Under the pieces are notes generated by a model. The model searched no databases, had not been told where the DNA came from, and worked only from the letters and a program-made list of their open reading frames with translations. Shown here piece by piece: positions 37,849 to 51,044 of a stretch of DNA of 64,000 nt. Origin of the DNA: Camarhynchus parvulus (Eukaryota; Chordata; Aves; Passeriformes; Thraupidae); contig NC_044574.1 in assembly GCF_901933205.1 (NCBI RefSeq), positions 6,904,733 to 6,968,732 on the forward strand. The letters are read 5' to 3'. The translations under genes and the position numbers were made by a program. Positions within the stretch are counted from its first letter, which is position 1; each line of letters starts with the position of its first letter.

Positions 37849-40640
37849 CAGAACTTCTGCATACTGCAAAAAATCCCATTGAACAACAAACATCTGGCTG
37901 ATACCAGAATTGCTGTATTGAGTGTTAGATTTATTTCTTGGGAGTGTTAAATATTGTCATGGATTAGTCTGAGTTACTTTATTATGTTGGATCATTCATG
38001 ACAGATCAGTTATTCCCAACATACTTCATTTACCTGGGACTGGGCTTGAATAGCATCAGATACTCTCAGATCTTTTGTTTTCACACTTATTCCATTATAG
38101 GAATTTATTTTCGTGTTGATTATTTTGTAGGACCACAATTTAATTCTGTGGTGACTTTTTTGTTGCTACCCTTTACCATTAACCACATCTTTCATTCTGC
38201 AAGAACATCTGCCAAGGCATCAAAGCTGATTCTTTCTGTGAGCTATTCTTGAAAAGAATTGTCTTTACAAATCCATTTCAAGGTTTTTCCAAAGTGCTTT
38301 CTGAGATAAGCTTAACCCAGGAATTAATTTGCCTATTTCCTTCCCTAAATCTCGTGTACTTCGGACCTCAGCATCTTGGCTGCCAACCATCTGTAACATG
38401 AGATACAAGGGGAAAAGAAGGAAGAGCTTCTCTGTGTTTCTTCCTGGTCCCAAAATCTTTAAGGGAATTCCAAGGGTGCTGAAGCTACAAAGTCCTAACA
38501 ATATCTGTGCAGGGATAATGTACCTCACTAATCAGTTTAATAGATAAATACTATCAGAAATGTGCTCCATCACTAGGATGTATTTCATTCACTGTATCCA
38601 CAGTCTTGCCAAGTAATGGCTCCATCCCTGTGGTTTGCAAACGAAATACCTGGAATTTTATTTATGGCCAAGCAATGCACAGAGGCATCCTTAATACCAA
38701 GGTCTCCTGAATTTACAGCTTGCAAAAAAGCCCATATCCAGGTAATTGGCTGCATAGGAAACTTCTGTTCTTGAAGGACGATGCAGTGAATATTCATATA
38801 TGTAAACACCCTAAAATAGTAAAGTTACATATCACTGACTGGAGTTTTCTGGGGTGTGCTGGTTACATATTCTCTTTCTACTCCTTGTCCTTATCTCATC
38901 CTTTCTCCTTCAGTGTCCTTTGGAAAACTTTTGTCTCCAAGAGTTTGAGCAAACATTGGGACTCCTCCACTCAAATTAAATTTTGTAGGACTGAAATCCA
39001 AGTTTCAGGTCATGTTTGTTAATACAAATGCAGGTATTCTTTTACTGGGTCTGGGCCTTTATTTATTCTGGGCATGTGAAGAAGAAAAACTGTAGTGTTT
39101 AGAGAATTTCCAAGAAAGTATCTCAAAGATATGGGTGGGTTTTGAGTTTGGTTTTCCTAAGGCATAATTTAGAATTGCATTTGATATCTGCCCTAAAACT
39201 TTATTGAGCTTAATTTGTCTCTTGACTATCAATTTGAAATAAGTTCCTACACTCAGAATATTTAAATATATACTACAATATATGCTTATGTTTTCTGATA
39301 TGATGATAAATGTGTAGACAGGAAGTAAATAAGTGTAACAGAAAGCACAGAATTGTTAAAACTAGTATAAAAAGAAGAAAGAAAAATACTAACCATTAAC
39401 TAAACACAGAATAGTGTCGTAATGCTACTCCCATTATAGAGTGGAAATAGAGGAAACTTAAAAAAATAGTAAGTGTGCAATTTTGTAATTGAACAATTTG
39501 ACTAAGTGAGCAATTTTGAACAGACAACAGTGGGAATCTGAAGAATGAAAGAGCAGAAATTCCTACACTTAGTTCTAACAATTGTGTATTTATCAGCATT
39601 TGCAGGAGCAGTGAAGTCTAGTCTGGTAAAAGTTTCAGATTTATTTGTATCTTTGCAAGATATCTCTCCTGGAAAAAGAAATACAGAGAAATGTTTAAGC
39701 TGTATGGAGAATAGAGTGTGCTCCTTCAAGGACAAGAGAAATTATCTTTTATTTGGCATATTCTGGAAAACAACAAACCAACTCTCCTGTTCAACACCTG
39801 TGCTGTATATTTGTAAAACTGCAGTGTGCTGTAAAAGTTTTGTGAGCTGACTTTAAACTTATTCTATTGAAAAAGTATTATTCCAAAATTCTTTTCCTAG
39901 TTGGTAGTCACAGCTCTTCATAAGCCATATGTTGCATTCATTTTATAAGTTATTTGAGCATTAAAACTTGCAGTCAGGAACAGTTTCTGACATGTGTTTT
40001 GTTAGAGTTGTGCATACCTTAATTTTAGGTAATATATACACAAATAGCAGCAAACACATATAAAGAAACACATTTACTTCATGTATAAGATTAATAATAT
40101 AATTTATGTTATGGTCAACAGTGTTAACTTTGAGATTAAAGTTGTCTAATGAGGGACACACACCAACAATCAGTTTTTGAATCTCAGCTAACACTTTAAA
40201 TTCAGCTCAGATGTTTTCTATTACTATCCACACTTCAGATTTTTTTCCTAATAATTTTGTTGGCTGAGTGTCCTCATGGCAGTTGTTCTTCTCACTTTTG
40301 AGAAAGAAAAATAAAAGGACATTTTCATATATTCAAAAGTCTCAAGACAAGTTTAATCAGTTCCATTATTGTCTTAACCACACTGCAATCATCTGGTCAC
40401 TCTGACTTTTGTAAGTAGTTTCTGAAGAAATGCACATTAAGCAAGGTTAGAAAGATGACAAAAATGCCAATAAATTATAAAAACATAATTTAGAAGAAAA
40501 AAACTATTTTCTAGGTATAAATAGGTGTAGATAAACAAATTACAATATTTAAAGAGGTTATTAGTTTAGACTTTGTGATTGAAAGATTTTTACTGCGAAG
40601 TAAAAATGTGATGTACGATCTTTCCAAATGTCTTCTTTTC

Positions 40641-40659
40641 TGCCACTAGAGGGTACTCC
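40641..40659. promoter_or_regulatory. CTCF-like binding motif
   Basis: TGCCACTAGAGGGTACTCC contains CCACTAGAGGG, close to the CTCF core CCASYAGRKGGCR. It sits just beyond the candidate 3' end of SPON2, where an insulator between SPON2 and TMED11 would be plausible. Judged by eye, without a matrix score. Confidence 0.4.
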
Positions 40660-40688
40660 AAGAACTTACAGTGTATTTGGAGGAAGGA

Positions 40689-40694
40689 TTTATT
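40689..40694 (-). promoter_or_regulatory. SPON2: Candidate SPON2 poly(A) signal
   Basis: Minus-strand AATAAA about 230 bases after the SPON2 stop codon. Candidate by position only. Confidence 0.4.
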
Positions 40695-40922
40695 TGGGGG
40701 TTTTTGTTCTTTAAATTATCCAGTACTGTTGTCCTACTAAACCCTAGGAATTTAACCCCCCAAGATCTTGATATTAAATAAAAGCTTTCCAACCCACTCT
40801 AATGCAGCTTTTCAGCAAAATAGTGCAGCGTATCCAAATTATAAAGAACAATGATTGACATGTAGTTTAGATTTAAACTTATCCTACTTTTAAATTATCT
40901 TAATTATTAGCTTTTCCTTATT

Positions 40923-41101
40923 TCAGACACAATTTTCTGGTTCACATCCTGTTTCTTCATCCAGGTTTGGACAAGGCATTCCATTATTGGCAGGCTGAAG
41001 TAGTACAAAACGAGTTCTGATCTTGGTCCCTGTTTCTCTGCAGACCCCTCTGCAGAGCCCCCAGGAAGACCATTGTGAAACCTCACAGTCCAGGGGTGTT
41101 T
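40923..41101 (-). CDS. SPON2: SPON2 last coding exon (thrombospondin repeat)
   Basis: Acceptor GTATTGCAG. Encodes [20 protein letters not shown], then [27 protein letters not shown] and CEPENCV, stop TGA at 40,923-40,925. All six TSR cysteines and the WSSW motif are present. Confidence 0.96.
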
Positions 41102-44100
41102 CTGCAATACACACAGCAAAGAGGCAACTTTACATCAAGTTGTACTTAAGTAAAATACACAGTTGGAAAAGCATTAAGGAATGATTATCAAACACCATCC
41201 TTTCTGATACAAAATACATGTAATATCCATCAAATCAGTGTGTTGTCTCATAAATTTAAAAAAAAAATTTGGTTTCAGCTCCTAAACTCATTAGTGTTAT
41301 TGTTATTGCAGTCTAGAGCCTGTCTGAGGTATTATATCAGTTCTGAAGCGTATTCTGTCTTGAATGAAAATACAGAATTCCTTAAAAAAAAACTATGCTT
41401 AAAATGATTGTACTCAAAAGATTGAATTAAGAAACATTTACTGTCAATTTTTATAACTCATTTTCCTTTTCATGACTAACTAAAACACTGAGATTAGTGC
41501 TTTTCTCTGGTTTATTTAGGTATATTTATATTTCTCTGCAGGTAGCTATTGTTCATATTGAACTCCATTTTACTTTTGCTCCAATTTGCTTTGGAAATAA
41601 AGTCCCATTTTTTATCATCTTGCTATTTTTTGGTGTGTACACTTCTCCTTCCTTTGCCAATAAGGATGTTCTGTCACTAGAAGTTTTCTAATGCTGAAAG
41701 GATTTCAATATAGTTTTCATTAAGTGCAAGAAAAGAAGTTAGAAACTCTGAAGTGCTATCCATAATGTATGCTTCTATCTAAAGTAAAAATCATAAAAAG
41801 TAGGTGAATATTCCTTAGCAGGTTAAATTAAAATACTGCTTGTCACAGGAAGCGGCATCAAAACTGCCGGTTACAGCATTTGTGGGTAAAAGAGGTGTGC
41901 ACAAGCCCATCCTTTAATGCCACACTAAACATGTAACACCTGGTATAAATTTCTGGCATCACCACTTCTGCTGTCATCACTCATTCCTATGTTTCTAGAG
42001 GGAATGAGGGACGCTGCTTGACCTCTGGTAATTAAATCTGCCCTTTTGATTCCAGAATAAGTTTTTAAACTGGTTTAATATACTGGTTCATATACAAGAA
42101 AGTAGAATTTGTGCTTTAAAATTTTGTTTGAAATACTATGCTTTAAATGCAATTTAAAATTTATATCATGAATAGTGCCAAATATTCATTTCAAATCTTA
42201 TGGGAAGGATATATAACTGTAAATGAGATGTATAACACCCACTTTGCATGTGTATTGTTTACTAATAGAAATACATTAAACCCCTATATATTGATAAGTA
42301 CATTTATTAAATTATAAATAACACATTAACTGAGCAGAGAATGAGCTGTATTTTAGTGGTTTTAAGGTGACCAGCACAGTGCTAGAGACATGCCATCTCC
42401 AGACATTCTGGAGAAAGCTCCTGGAGCATGGCAACTCTGTTGGGAATACATTGATCCCTTGGAGCAAATATTTTGTTAACAATATATGTATTTTAATTCA
42501 GAGATTTGAAAATCACCCTTATGATTGACTTGAGTCAGTAGTTTGCATGTCTTCCTATCTATTCAAGATTATTAACTAATATTTTTGAAAAAATGAAAAT
42601 GAGAGAGAACGTTATTTTTGTTATCAGGATTTATGTTTCTATTGAAAATATGTCCAAATCAATCAGATTGTATGAATTTTATTGCATATAACTGCCAAGC
42701 CCTGACCCAGAAAGAGACAACAATAATTGTTCTTGGCTTCTTTGTCATGTAAAAACTTAAGGATGAATATGTACTTCAAAGTTGCGAAGAGTTTGGGAAT
42801 GCTGATTCTGATTGAGTGTCATTTGTTTCTTATAAAATTCACTGAGCTACACTGATACAAAGGCTTGGTAGCTTTTACTCTGGATATAGCCCAGTCCTTT
42901 GAACCACAGCTTAAATATGCAATCCGTTACTTATTCTTTCAGGAATTCTCTTTTATGTTGACTGGCTTGTTTTATTTCCCATTTGTGAGTCTGGAACTAT
43001 TCCTGTGCAGATAGGAGAATGTTCTGCCTGATCACCTGTTTCACCCACATCACCTGCCAGATTTCCACATACTTCTGAGTGAATGGAAATAACAGAATTG
43101 AGAACATCTACTAATCACTTACCTGAGACAGTATCTATTATTTCATTGCTTTTAGCTGGAAGATTAATAAAAGGTGCAGAAAGACCTAGCTGGCTTTTCT
43201 TTATTTTCACCATTGTTACTTGAGCAATTGGTGGCAAAATTTTGAGTTTGGGATAATAAAATGAGTTTGCTGGGTGACTTGGAGAGGAACAAGTGATCTG
43301 TGAAATAAAAGGGGGAATATTAAAAAAAAAACTAAGAAGGTAACTGTAAAATCATGTTTGTAAATCATAATTTGCATACAATCAGTTTCTATGAACACAT
43401 AGTTCACATAACTATGCTGGTCAGCCCAGAATTTTTAATTAGGACACTTGACTGGATACAGGACTGTGGTAGGAGGTCCTGCAAACACAGTAATGTATGA
43501 AAAGATTTGACAGAAGGAACTGGATGTTATTACAAGAAGAATACATGAGTATTAAACAATAGTATTAGGTATGCTATAAGAGCTGCCATATGGATATGAA
43601 AGGCCAAATTCTTCTCTCTTCCTTTCCTCATTACTTATTAACACAGGATTTGTTGCTAGAAAAACTCACCTTTAAGAAAGGATTAAGTGAATACTTATAG
43701 TATTCAAACCATTTGAATCAAAATCCTTCATTTACCACCTCTCTTAAATGGCAAAAGCAAAGTATGGGGCATAGAGAGGATGAAATGAGCAAAAGAGATT
43801 GAAAGCAATGTCGCCACAGTGAAGTTCTCTGCTTTCCTGTAGGTCCTTTCCCTCAAATGTAGCAGTTTCAGGTTTCAGGTTTCAGCAGTGCTTTCGACTG
43901 AAAACTCCTCCTCACAGCAGTATTCACTACTAAGAGTTTTCCTGGTTAGATTCACATTTGGTGATGTCAAGACTTTTATATTTTCATTTTCCTGGCACTT
44001 TAAGGATTGTTAAATATCACCTACAAAAATTGTCAGCTTTTCCAGAAAATGTAGAGACAAGTTCTCATGAACCATTTACATTTACCTAATAAATTTCAAT

Positions 44101-45536
44101 GGTACAGAAGATAAACAAAAGCAGTAGGTTTATCAGCTGTGTAATAAATCCATATATAAAGAGCATCAGCACTCTCAAATACTCTAATCAGTTTCACTAT
44201 TTTAGACTATCTTTTAAAGGGAAGACTCAAAACATAGCAGTATGAAGTGCTAAACTATGTCCATGCACCTACCTCTGTAACTGTGTCCTGCGGAATAGTG
44301 GCAAAGTTTGGGGAAGAAAATGTGAATCCACTGTCAGTTCCAGCATCATATGGAAATAGATCCACTGATACTTCATCCATCCAGTGGTCTCCTTCACAGA
44401 GATTTAGGCTGTCAATGCCCACAAACCAGTCAGGGCTTGGAACAATTCGTACAACGAACGAAACCTAATGAAACAAAATGATCCATCGGGATTGCATCAC
44501 TTGCTTTGGAATGCTTCAGTCCTGCTTTTAGTAATTTTCACTCAAAGTTTTTGAAATAATGTCATTTTGCTCTTCTACTTTATAGAAGCTGTACAGTGCT
44601 CCCTGCAATGTGAAATGCTTTTTAGTAATTCTTTTTCATTATGTTGTTTCTGCAAGTGAGAACTCAAATATTTAATTTTGGTTGCTGGTAACATAAAATA
44701 AACTTTTGAAATGACTATGTACATTTACTTACTAAGGGATGTCTTAGATGTGCTTCTAATTCAGTTGAGGTTTGTCCTGTACCACTGGAAATTGCAGGAG
44801 CAGAGAAGATTCCATGTACACTCTGAATTTTCTCTCCAGCTTCTTCTATTTCTTTCATTAATGCCCATGCTTCACCCTTTTCAGCAAAATCACGTACACC
44901 ATTGCTGGCATATTCATTTTTTTTCCACATGCTGTAGTCAGAACTATGAGTAACACCTATTTGAGTGAATACATGGCATGACATAAAAGTCTGATTTAGA
45001 ATGTCCCTATTTCTTCATTTTCTCTGTTTTATTTCTGTGGTTAAAAAAAAGTGTATAAAATTGAGTGAACACTAAAACATTTGGCTTATCACTGCTTCTT
45101 TCAGCTGCAGCCAATTGAAAACAGAAGTCAATTGAAAACAGTTGGAGATTTTTGAGAACATTGTGGATACTTCAATATCTGCATTTCATTCTTAATAACT
45201 TAGCTTTTTTTTTTTTCCTTTTTCATTACTTATCTTACATAACTATTAAGGAAAAGGAGATCACAGAGGTCAAGAGGCTTATCTGCTCTTAGTACTGTGC
45301 ATACATCACTTACCTAGCAAGGATGACCACTGAGCTGGGGGCCTGTAGAGTGGATACTGCTTAGGGAAAGCAGTCTGACTCCATTTCCCTGTGAAGATTA
45401 TCCTGTACTTAGCAAGTTCCTCTGCTGTGCAAAGAGCATCCTCCCCCACAGGCAGGCTGCTGGCATAACCCAGTATTGTTACAAGAACTGTCCAGATAAC
45501 TTTACAGGACCAGTAGACAAACATCAGGTTTTCCAT
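40923..45536 (-). CDS. SPON2: SPON2, spondin-2/mindin secreted matrix protein (5 coding exons, 330 aa)
   Basis: Spondin-2 (mindin) is a secreted F-spondin-family protein. In mammals it binds integrins and bacterial surface sugars and helps innate immune recognition and cell adhesion. The start is [20 protein letters not shown], a signal peptide. The spondin (FS) domain follows from about residue 43 ([85 protein letters not shown]) to about residue 240. One thrombospondin type-1 repeat closes the protein (277-330): [13 protein letters not shown], with WSSW as a C-mannosylation-type site, and final ENCV. Human SPON2 is 331 aa and collinear. Coding pieces: 45536-45314, 44956-44733, 44464-44273, 43297-43123, 41101-40923; 993 nt, all phases exact. 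An untranslated exon 1 probably lies near 46,340-46,402. Confidence 0.97.
43123..43297 (-). CDS. SPON2: SPON2 fourth coding exon
   Basis: Acceptor TTTCACAG, donor CTCAG|GTAAGT, phase 1 out. Encodes [20 protein letters not shown], then [20 protein letters not shown] and the linker SNEIIDTVS (residues 214-271). It ends the spondin domain and leads into the TSR; the linker diverges most from human. Confidence 0.95.
43870..43890. repeat. TTTCAGG triplet repeat
   Basis: Three tandem copies of a 7-base unit (TTTCAGG) in the SPON2 intron between the third and fourth coding exons. Confidence 0.7.
44273..44464 (-). CDS. SPON2: SPON2 third coding exon (spondin domain)
   Basis: Acceptor TTCATTAG, donor GAG|GTAGGT, 64 whole codons (150-213). 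Encodes [20 protein letters not shown], then [28 protein letters not shown] and QDTVTE. The DWFVG.DSL and DAGTDSG..F motifs define spondin domains; their acidic residues bind a divalent metal in family structures. Confidence 0.96.
44733..44956 (-). CDS. SPON2: SPON2 second coding exon (spondin domain)
   Basis: Acceptor CTCAAATAG, donor CCCTTA|GTAAGT. Completes Gly75 and encodes [20 protein letters not shown] through [19 protein letters not shown] (residues 76-149). Near-identical to the human spondin domain. Confidence 0.96.
45314..45536 (-). CDS. SPON2: SPON2 first coding exon (signal peptide)
   Basis: The exon probably opens at 45,539 after acceptor TGTGTGCAAG, only three bases before the ATG. 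Encodes residues 1-74: hydrophobic leader, then [20 protein letters not shown] and [10 protein letters not shown]. Donor CTAG|GTAAGT, phase 1. Confidence 0.96.
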
Positions 45537-46339
45537 TCCCTTGCACACAAAAAGAAAGAAAAAAGTGTTAGTCATATTAGTCACTCTAAACTCAAAAATT
45601 AATAGCAGTTACCTAATAAAATGTAATGTGGCATAAGTTATAGCCAAAGAGAAAGCAGATATCTGAAACACTAAAAATTGCTATGCTTCTGAAAACATTA
45701 TAATGCATTCAGATTTGTTATTTCCACGGTATATACTACAAACCTGTAACTTTACCTGGGACAAGTGTTTCTAATAAAAATGAAAATAAAAATATCTTAT
45801 CCTTGTCCATAGTACTACCTCAGAGAAAAATCTGTTTCTGATTTTCTTTTGAAATCTGATTAGAGTCACATCTTGATTTAATTAGAGTAGCAACTGTTTC
45901 TGTGGAAAACATTAGTGGTATATTTATTCTTCTAAAGATTAAATTGCAGGTTACTTTGCCAAAAGAAATGATTTATTTTAAATTTGTGTTCCACAAAGGC
46001 TGTTTTATAGCATAACATTTAAAGTCAAATAGATTTAATATTTATATAAATTGCTTTGCTGTCATAATGTGAATTCAAAACATTGTAATTCCTTTAGATT
46101 GTTTAAACTACATAGTTTAAAAAAATCAGTATTTTTATTTACAGTTACTGTCATAGGTTATGCAAATTTTGTTTTTAAATTAACATGATAATTGCATCAG
46201 ACTGTTGAACTCCACCAATTGTTTAAAATAACAGCCTTAAAAGTGATTTTTAAATGCCTTTGTCCTTTGAGAAAACTATACAATCTTAAGTAAATCACTA
46301 ATAATACATTAGTTTGTAAAAATATCTATGAATACTCAC

Positions 46340-46402
46340 TAAATATTCCTCTGGAGCACTGGTAGGGGGAGAGCACCTGCTTTTGCTGGCAGCTGAGTTG
46401 GT
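46340..46402 (-). other. SPON2: Candidate untranslated exon 1 of SPON2
   Basis: A 63-nt segment ending in a perfect donor (TTTA|GTGAGT) about 0.8 kb upstream of the SPON2 start codon, with no in-frame coding use. Its upstream edge can be read two ways: a transcription start about 30 bases after a TATA-like box, or a splice acceptor (TCTTCTCTTGCAG) of an internal untranslated exon. Confidence 0.5.
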
Positions 46403-46430
46403 CTGCAAGAGAAGACAGTAGGAGTCTTGC

Positions 46431-46438
46431 TATTTATG
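46431..46438 (-). promoter_or_regulatory. SPON2: TATA-like box of SPON2
   Basis: CATAAATA on the minus strand, about 30 bases before the candidate first exon. No CpG island is present here, in contrast to RNF212. A TATA-type, CpG-poor promoter would fit a tissue-restricted secreted protein. Confidence 0.4.
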
Positions 46439-46440
46439 CC

Positions 46441-49400
46441 CGAAGAGGGTCCCTTTGGTCCAACAATTATTGCAATCTTTAGACTTTCCAGGTTTGCAAA
46501 AATCGTGCCATCTTCTTGTTTGCAATCCCTCTGGATGGACTAGCAGAGGTTTCCTGTCTGTCAGCTGGTTCAGATTCCTTATCAGAAGACTGAGATGCCG
46601 AAAAGACAAAATGCTTTTTAAAAATACCTTGGATTCTTAGTAACAGTTTGAGTTTTCTGGTGCCTTTGCAGTTCTTTGCTCTTATTAATGCCTCCAAGCT
46701 ATACAAATGAACTGATTCCAACACTGAAATAGTTCAAGTGAATACTCTTTAAATGAGAAACATGTTTTCTTGTAAGTTTTATTGTCTGACAGATGCTCCT
46801 TCCAAACATTTACAGAGAGCTTGCTCACTCTCACACACCATATGTATGTGTTCAAATAAAAGGGGTGAGCCAGCTAAAAATGTCAAGAGGAAAAAAGTTG
46901 CATTTCATAATTGCACATACTCACACAGACTGTGTCTCCTGCAAATATGAATTAATTTAAAGTAGTACAGTGTATATTTTTGTGTGTACAGTACTGTATG
47001 CTGGATGATGAAAGGGCTCTGTAACACTGTGGTTTCTTTGGAAAGAGTGGTTTTGGGAAGCTCAGAGATTTTTCTTAGCTGTCTTCAGAGTAAAAAACCC
47101 CAAATAAAAATCTCATTATTACAGTTAGATCATACATCCTCTATAGTACAGTACATACACCTACATCATTAAAAACTTCTAAATGGTTTATGAAAAAATA
47201 AGCATCATAGAGTGACCCAATTAAAAAAGAATGTTTAATCTTTATTTTAAGTTATTTTCCCAGCCACCTTTCAAATAAGGGAAAACAGAGGGCTTTGTGC
47301 CAAACCTGTAATGTTAACAAATGCTATTATGGCTAATCAGTAACTGAAAATTTTACAGTGAACCATGAAAATAATATTTCATAGTTTTCTTTAGAAATTG
47401 TAAGGAATGTCACTTAAGTACTTCCCCAGATCTCTAACATGATGGTACAGCATATGGGAAAAGACCCAAACAAACCCAGTTATTTTCCAGATGCAGCTGC
47501 CAGGGCATCACAGGTTAAGCACACACCACACAGCTCTAGTGACACACTCTTGTCCACCAAACATGTCTGAGCTTTGTGGCACTTTAAGTGGAAACTTCCC
47601 TCCCACCCCGTGGTAAATCCAAGCCAGGAGGTGAATAAACTGGGATGTCTGGATGGAATTTCTATCAATTATTCTGCTGACAACATGGAATCTATTGCAA
47701 ATTTCAACATAGATGGCTACAGCACCTATAGCCACAATTCTTCTGTGTCTGGGTTGATGTGGGAATCCTGTAGCAGGTTAAGGCATCTAGGCATGGACAT
47801 GCCCTTTATTTCCAAGGTCTCTTCCTCCATCCTATGTTAATGGTATGTTTTCCATACTTGATTTCTCTTCCAGGAGCTAGACTCCACTAAGAAAAAGAGC
47901 AGAGAGCCTTCATGTATACTTTTATACAAGTTCTTTGAGTATTTGTTGAAGAATGATACGTGGATTACATCCAGCTCACTCCCTCCTACACACAGAATTC
48001 CAGATCCGCAGGTTTCTTAGAGATTTTAATTTAATGACATCCAGCCAGTGCAGCCTACTAGAACTACACAAATTTCCCACAAATTTTAAAGTATATTGCT
48101 AAGTATATCGTTAAAACTACTCAAGGCTTGATATTTATTATTAAATAGCCTTAAACTTCAGTAGGTTTTTTTGTCTGTCATCACAATTACTGAGCCAGTG
48201 AACTTCACATACTGAAACCTGCTGTGGCACTGCCAGGACAACACAAAATGAGAACAAAGCAACTAGCTCTGGGTCTGGCACAGAAATATTTAATTTATCA
48301 GAATAGCCTCTTCCTTCCAAAGATAAATTGCTGGCAAAAGGCACATCACCAGACTAGATTATTCTGGTTCCATGACTACGTGTTGTGAATGTACCCAGGA
48401 ATGGGACAATACATGCAGGCTGCAGAACTTGGCACTGGACCTTTCCCTGTTTACAGTGAGGGTTTTACTATGACAGATTTCTCATTATTAAGTTCTTCAG
48501 GACCAAGAGACTCATTCTTATCCTTATTGAATTGATAATGAAATCACTGGGAAAAATATTGTTAATTTATTTAATGATCTTGTCTCCCTACCCCCACCCC
48601 CTAAGACTGAGTGAAGAGAGAAAAAAAAGGAAAAAAAATGCAGAGTAATGTCAGAAAATCCTAACTTGAAGACTCACTGTCCTATTTTTTAAATAGAAAC
48701 TGTGCTAAGCATAATCAGTCTCTGACATTGTGAAGGACATCAAAACACCAAATGTGTCTCATAGATGGGAAGGAAAACAAAGAACAGAAAAAAAAGACAG
48801 TTTCCACTCAATGGATTACTTTCATGGCTGGGAACCACAGATGAAAAATTTCTGTGGGCCAGCAGTAGGAGAAGAAAATGCTGTGGGATCATAACCTATG
48901 CTTGCATTCCTTCTTTAGTTTTTATGTCCCATTAGGAATATGCTGAGAACTCATGGAAAACTGGAAGAAGAGTTTCCCTTTAGAAAAAAATTGCCTGTAT
49001 TACAAATGTGTTTTTCAACAAAATATCTATTTTTCTTCAAGTTTGTGTCTCTTCTGGTACACCTATTTTCTATCCATATATGTACCTCTACAGACCCTGA
49101 ATGCTGGAGGGATTAGTCATACAAAACTTGTTTTATTTAAGCATCAGTGCCAAAGTGTGCCTTGGGTTAAATTTTGCTTGCAGAAGTGTGGAACTTCTGC
49201 TGTTTCTTGTCAATATGACAACAGTTTTACAGTTCCCGCAGTCTTTACCCAGATTCAGAGGATGAAAGCTGGAAAGTATAAAAAAAAATGGTGTTCAGAT
49301 ACTTTTGGTTTTTAAATGTCAGTCATTAGGTTGTCCAAAATTGTCTGTATTTTTTCTAACCAAAAATAATTAAAGAAATGAGAAAAAGAAAACCTACTTA

Positions 49401-51044
49401 AAAATACAGCAGTATCATCAGTTTCATGTTGGCTCTGGAATCATTTACACTGTACTGAAACGTTTAAATGAGCAAGTTCAGGCTATCACACAGGCATATA
49501 GCACATTAAAAGAATGTAAATTCCATTTTGATTAGTCAGGGAAGAATTTAGCCTTTTTTTTGGCAAGCAACCAGATTGCCATGATTAGTTATGACTTTTC
49601 TATTAAACCGTGAGATTAAGAGAAAGGAAAATTTGCCAAAATGATTAATCTGAAGTTAGTTTGCCCAGATTTACTCAAAACAGAAGCTCCAAAAATTTTG
49701 TGTTTATATTCCTGGGGTATCAACACACATTTCAATTTTGGTAAAACAATTTCCATTCTGCTGATAAGGAATATATGTGCAACTTTGATATTCACTGGCT
49801 GCTTAACATGCTTATGACTAGCTAGAATCTCTTTGTCTACCAAGAAAAACATAACATTGTATTACTTAAGAAGGATTATACAGCTATACTTTCTCTCCTG
49901 TGGTTACCATGGAGACACATATAATTATGGACACTCAGCAATGCCAAAGGTTTGCATTCAGTCAAAACCCTCTGAGCTCTAAGTTGTAAAACCTCAGGAC
50001 CAGAGTGGCAAGCAGCAGAATGTTTTATGATGGAGAAATTGTGGTGTTGGTTTGGGAGCTTTTACAAAAGAAAGCATTTACATAGGAGCTGTAAATGCAA
50101 AGGTTTAAGAGAACTGAAAACTGGCTATGGAAAACAGCCCAAAACTACAGCAGCATAATTAAAATGATAAAAATTAATTATCATTTTGTGAAAAATACGG
50201 ATTGCATCTTCCAGCAAGTCCAATCCTCTTATCTTTCAATTAATTTCTAAAGTGAAATGAGCTTGTGCCATTAATATTTGCACTCCTTTTTTTGCTGTTG
50301 AATTTCCACTAGGAAAAGATTTAGACCCTACAAAGCTACTTTTTAAGGTGTTGACCCTTTAAGACCAATTTGATGCTTTCTTTGACTTGTAGAAATTTCA
50401 GTCCTCTATCTCTGTGGCAATATTGTAGAAGGCCACCAAATTATATTTCTAAAGTAGCCACCGTCAACGCCACTCTTTGCTTATATTATGTCCTGCTTCA
50501 CAGTCAGTTTTGTTGATTTATCTTGTATTTTTTTTCAAAGATCTTAAATCTACTGAATGATAGCTGTGGAGTTATTAGAGTTACATCTTTAATTCATATG
50601 AATAATGGGATACGGAATAAAATTGATTGGTCTTTTCTGGGAACTCATCCATACATCACAGTTTGCATATAGGTCTAGTTCAGTAAAACAGCCATTAATT
50701 GCCACCACAGCACAGTATCGTTTTCCCACCCCAAGACTTGTGAGGAGTCAGTGCAGGATAAGGGTTGCATTGGAACGAGTTGTATCCACTGTCAGAGTAG
50801 CACCACGTTTTTGGGACCAAGGTGTAATTATTTACCTTCTGCCATGGAAATTGTATAGGAAAATCAGTAAAACCTTATGCTAACATGTATAATTCTGTCA
50901 TCATTCCTTAGCTTGGTTATGAATAGGATCTAATCACACTAAGAAAAACTAGGAATTTCCAGTTTAATGACAGTTGATATATAATAGGTTATGTCGTTCA
51001 GGGGCATTAGAATATCTTATGGTAGAGACTGCAAGTATTTGCAG
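46441..51044. other. Intergenic upstream of SPON2
   Basis: AT-rich DNA without a recognisable exon or repeat family. SPON2 enhancers may lie here, but nothing specific can be named. Confidence 0.5.

Larger units (their letters stand above)
36000..40640. other. Intergenic: between TMED11 start and SPON2 end
   Basis: No coding exon recognised. TMED11's promoter should be just above 35,917, but the sequence there is AT-rich, without CpG island or clear TATA box. It contains a decayed LINE remnant and two clusters of short tandem duplications near 37.6-37.85 kb. Confidence 0.55.

Noticed and set aside
50605..50883. 92-codon plus-strand frame in a slightly CpG-richer patch
   Set aside because: Could be part of an unrecognised repeat, but no family or structure is visible; not enough to call.
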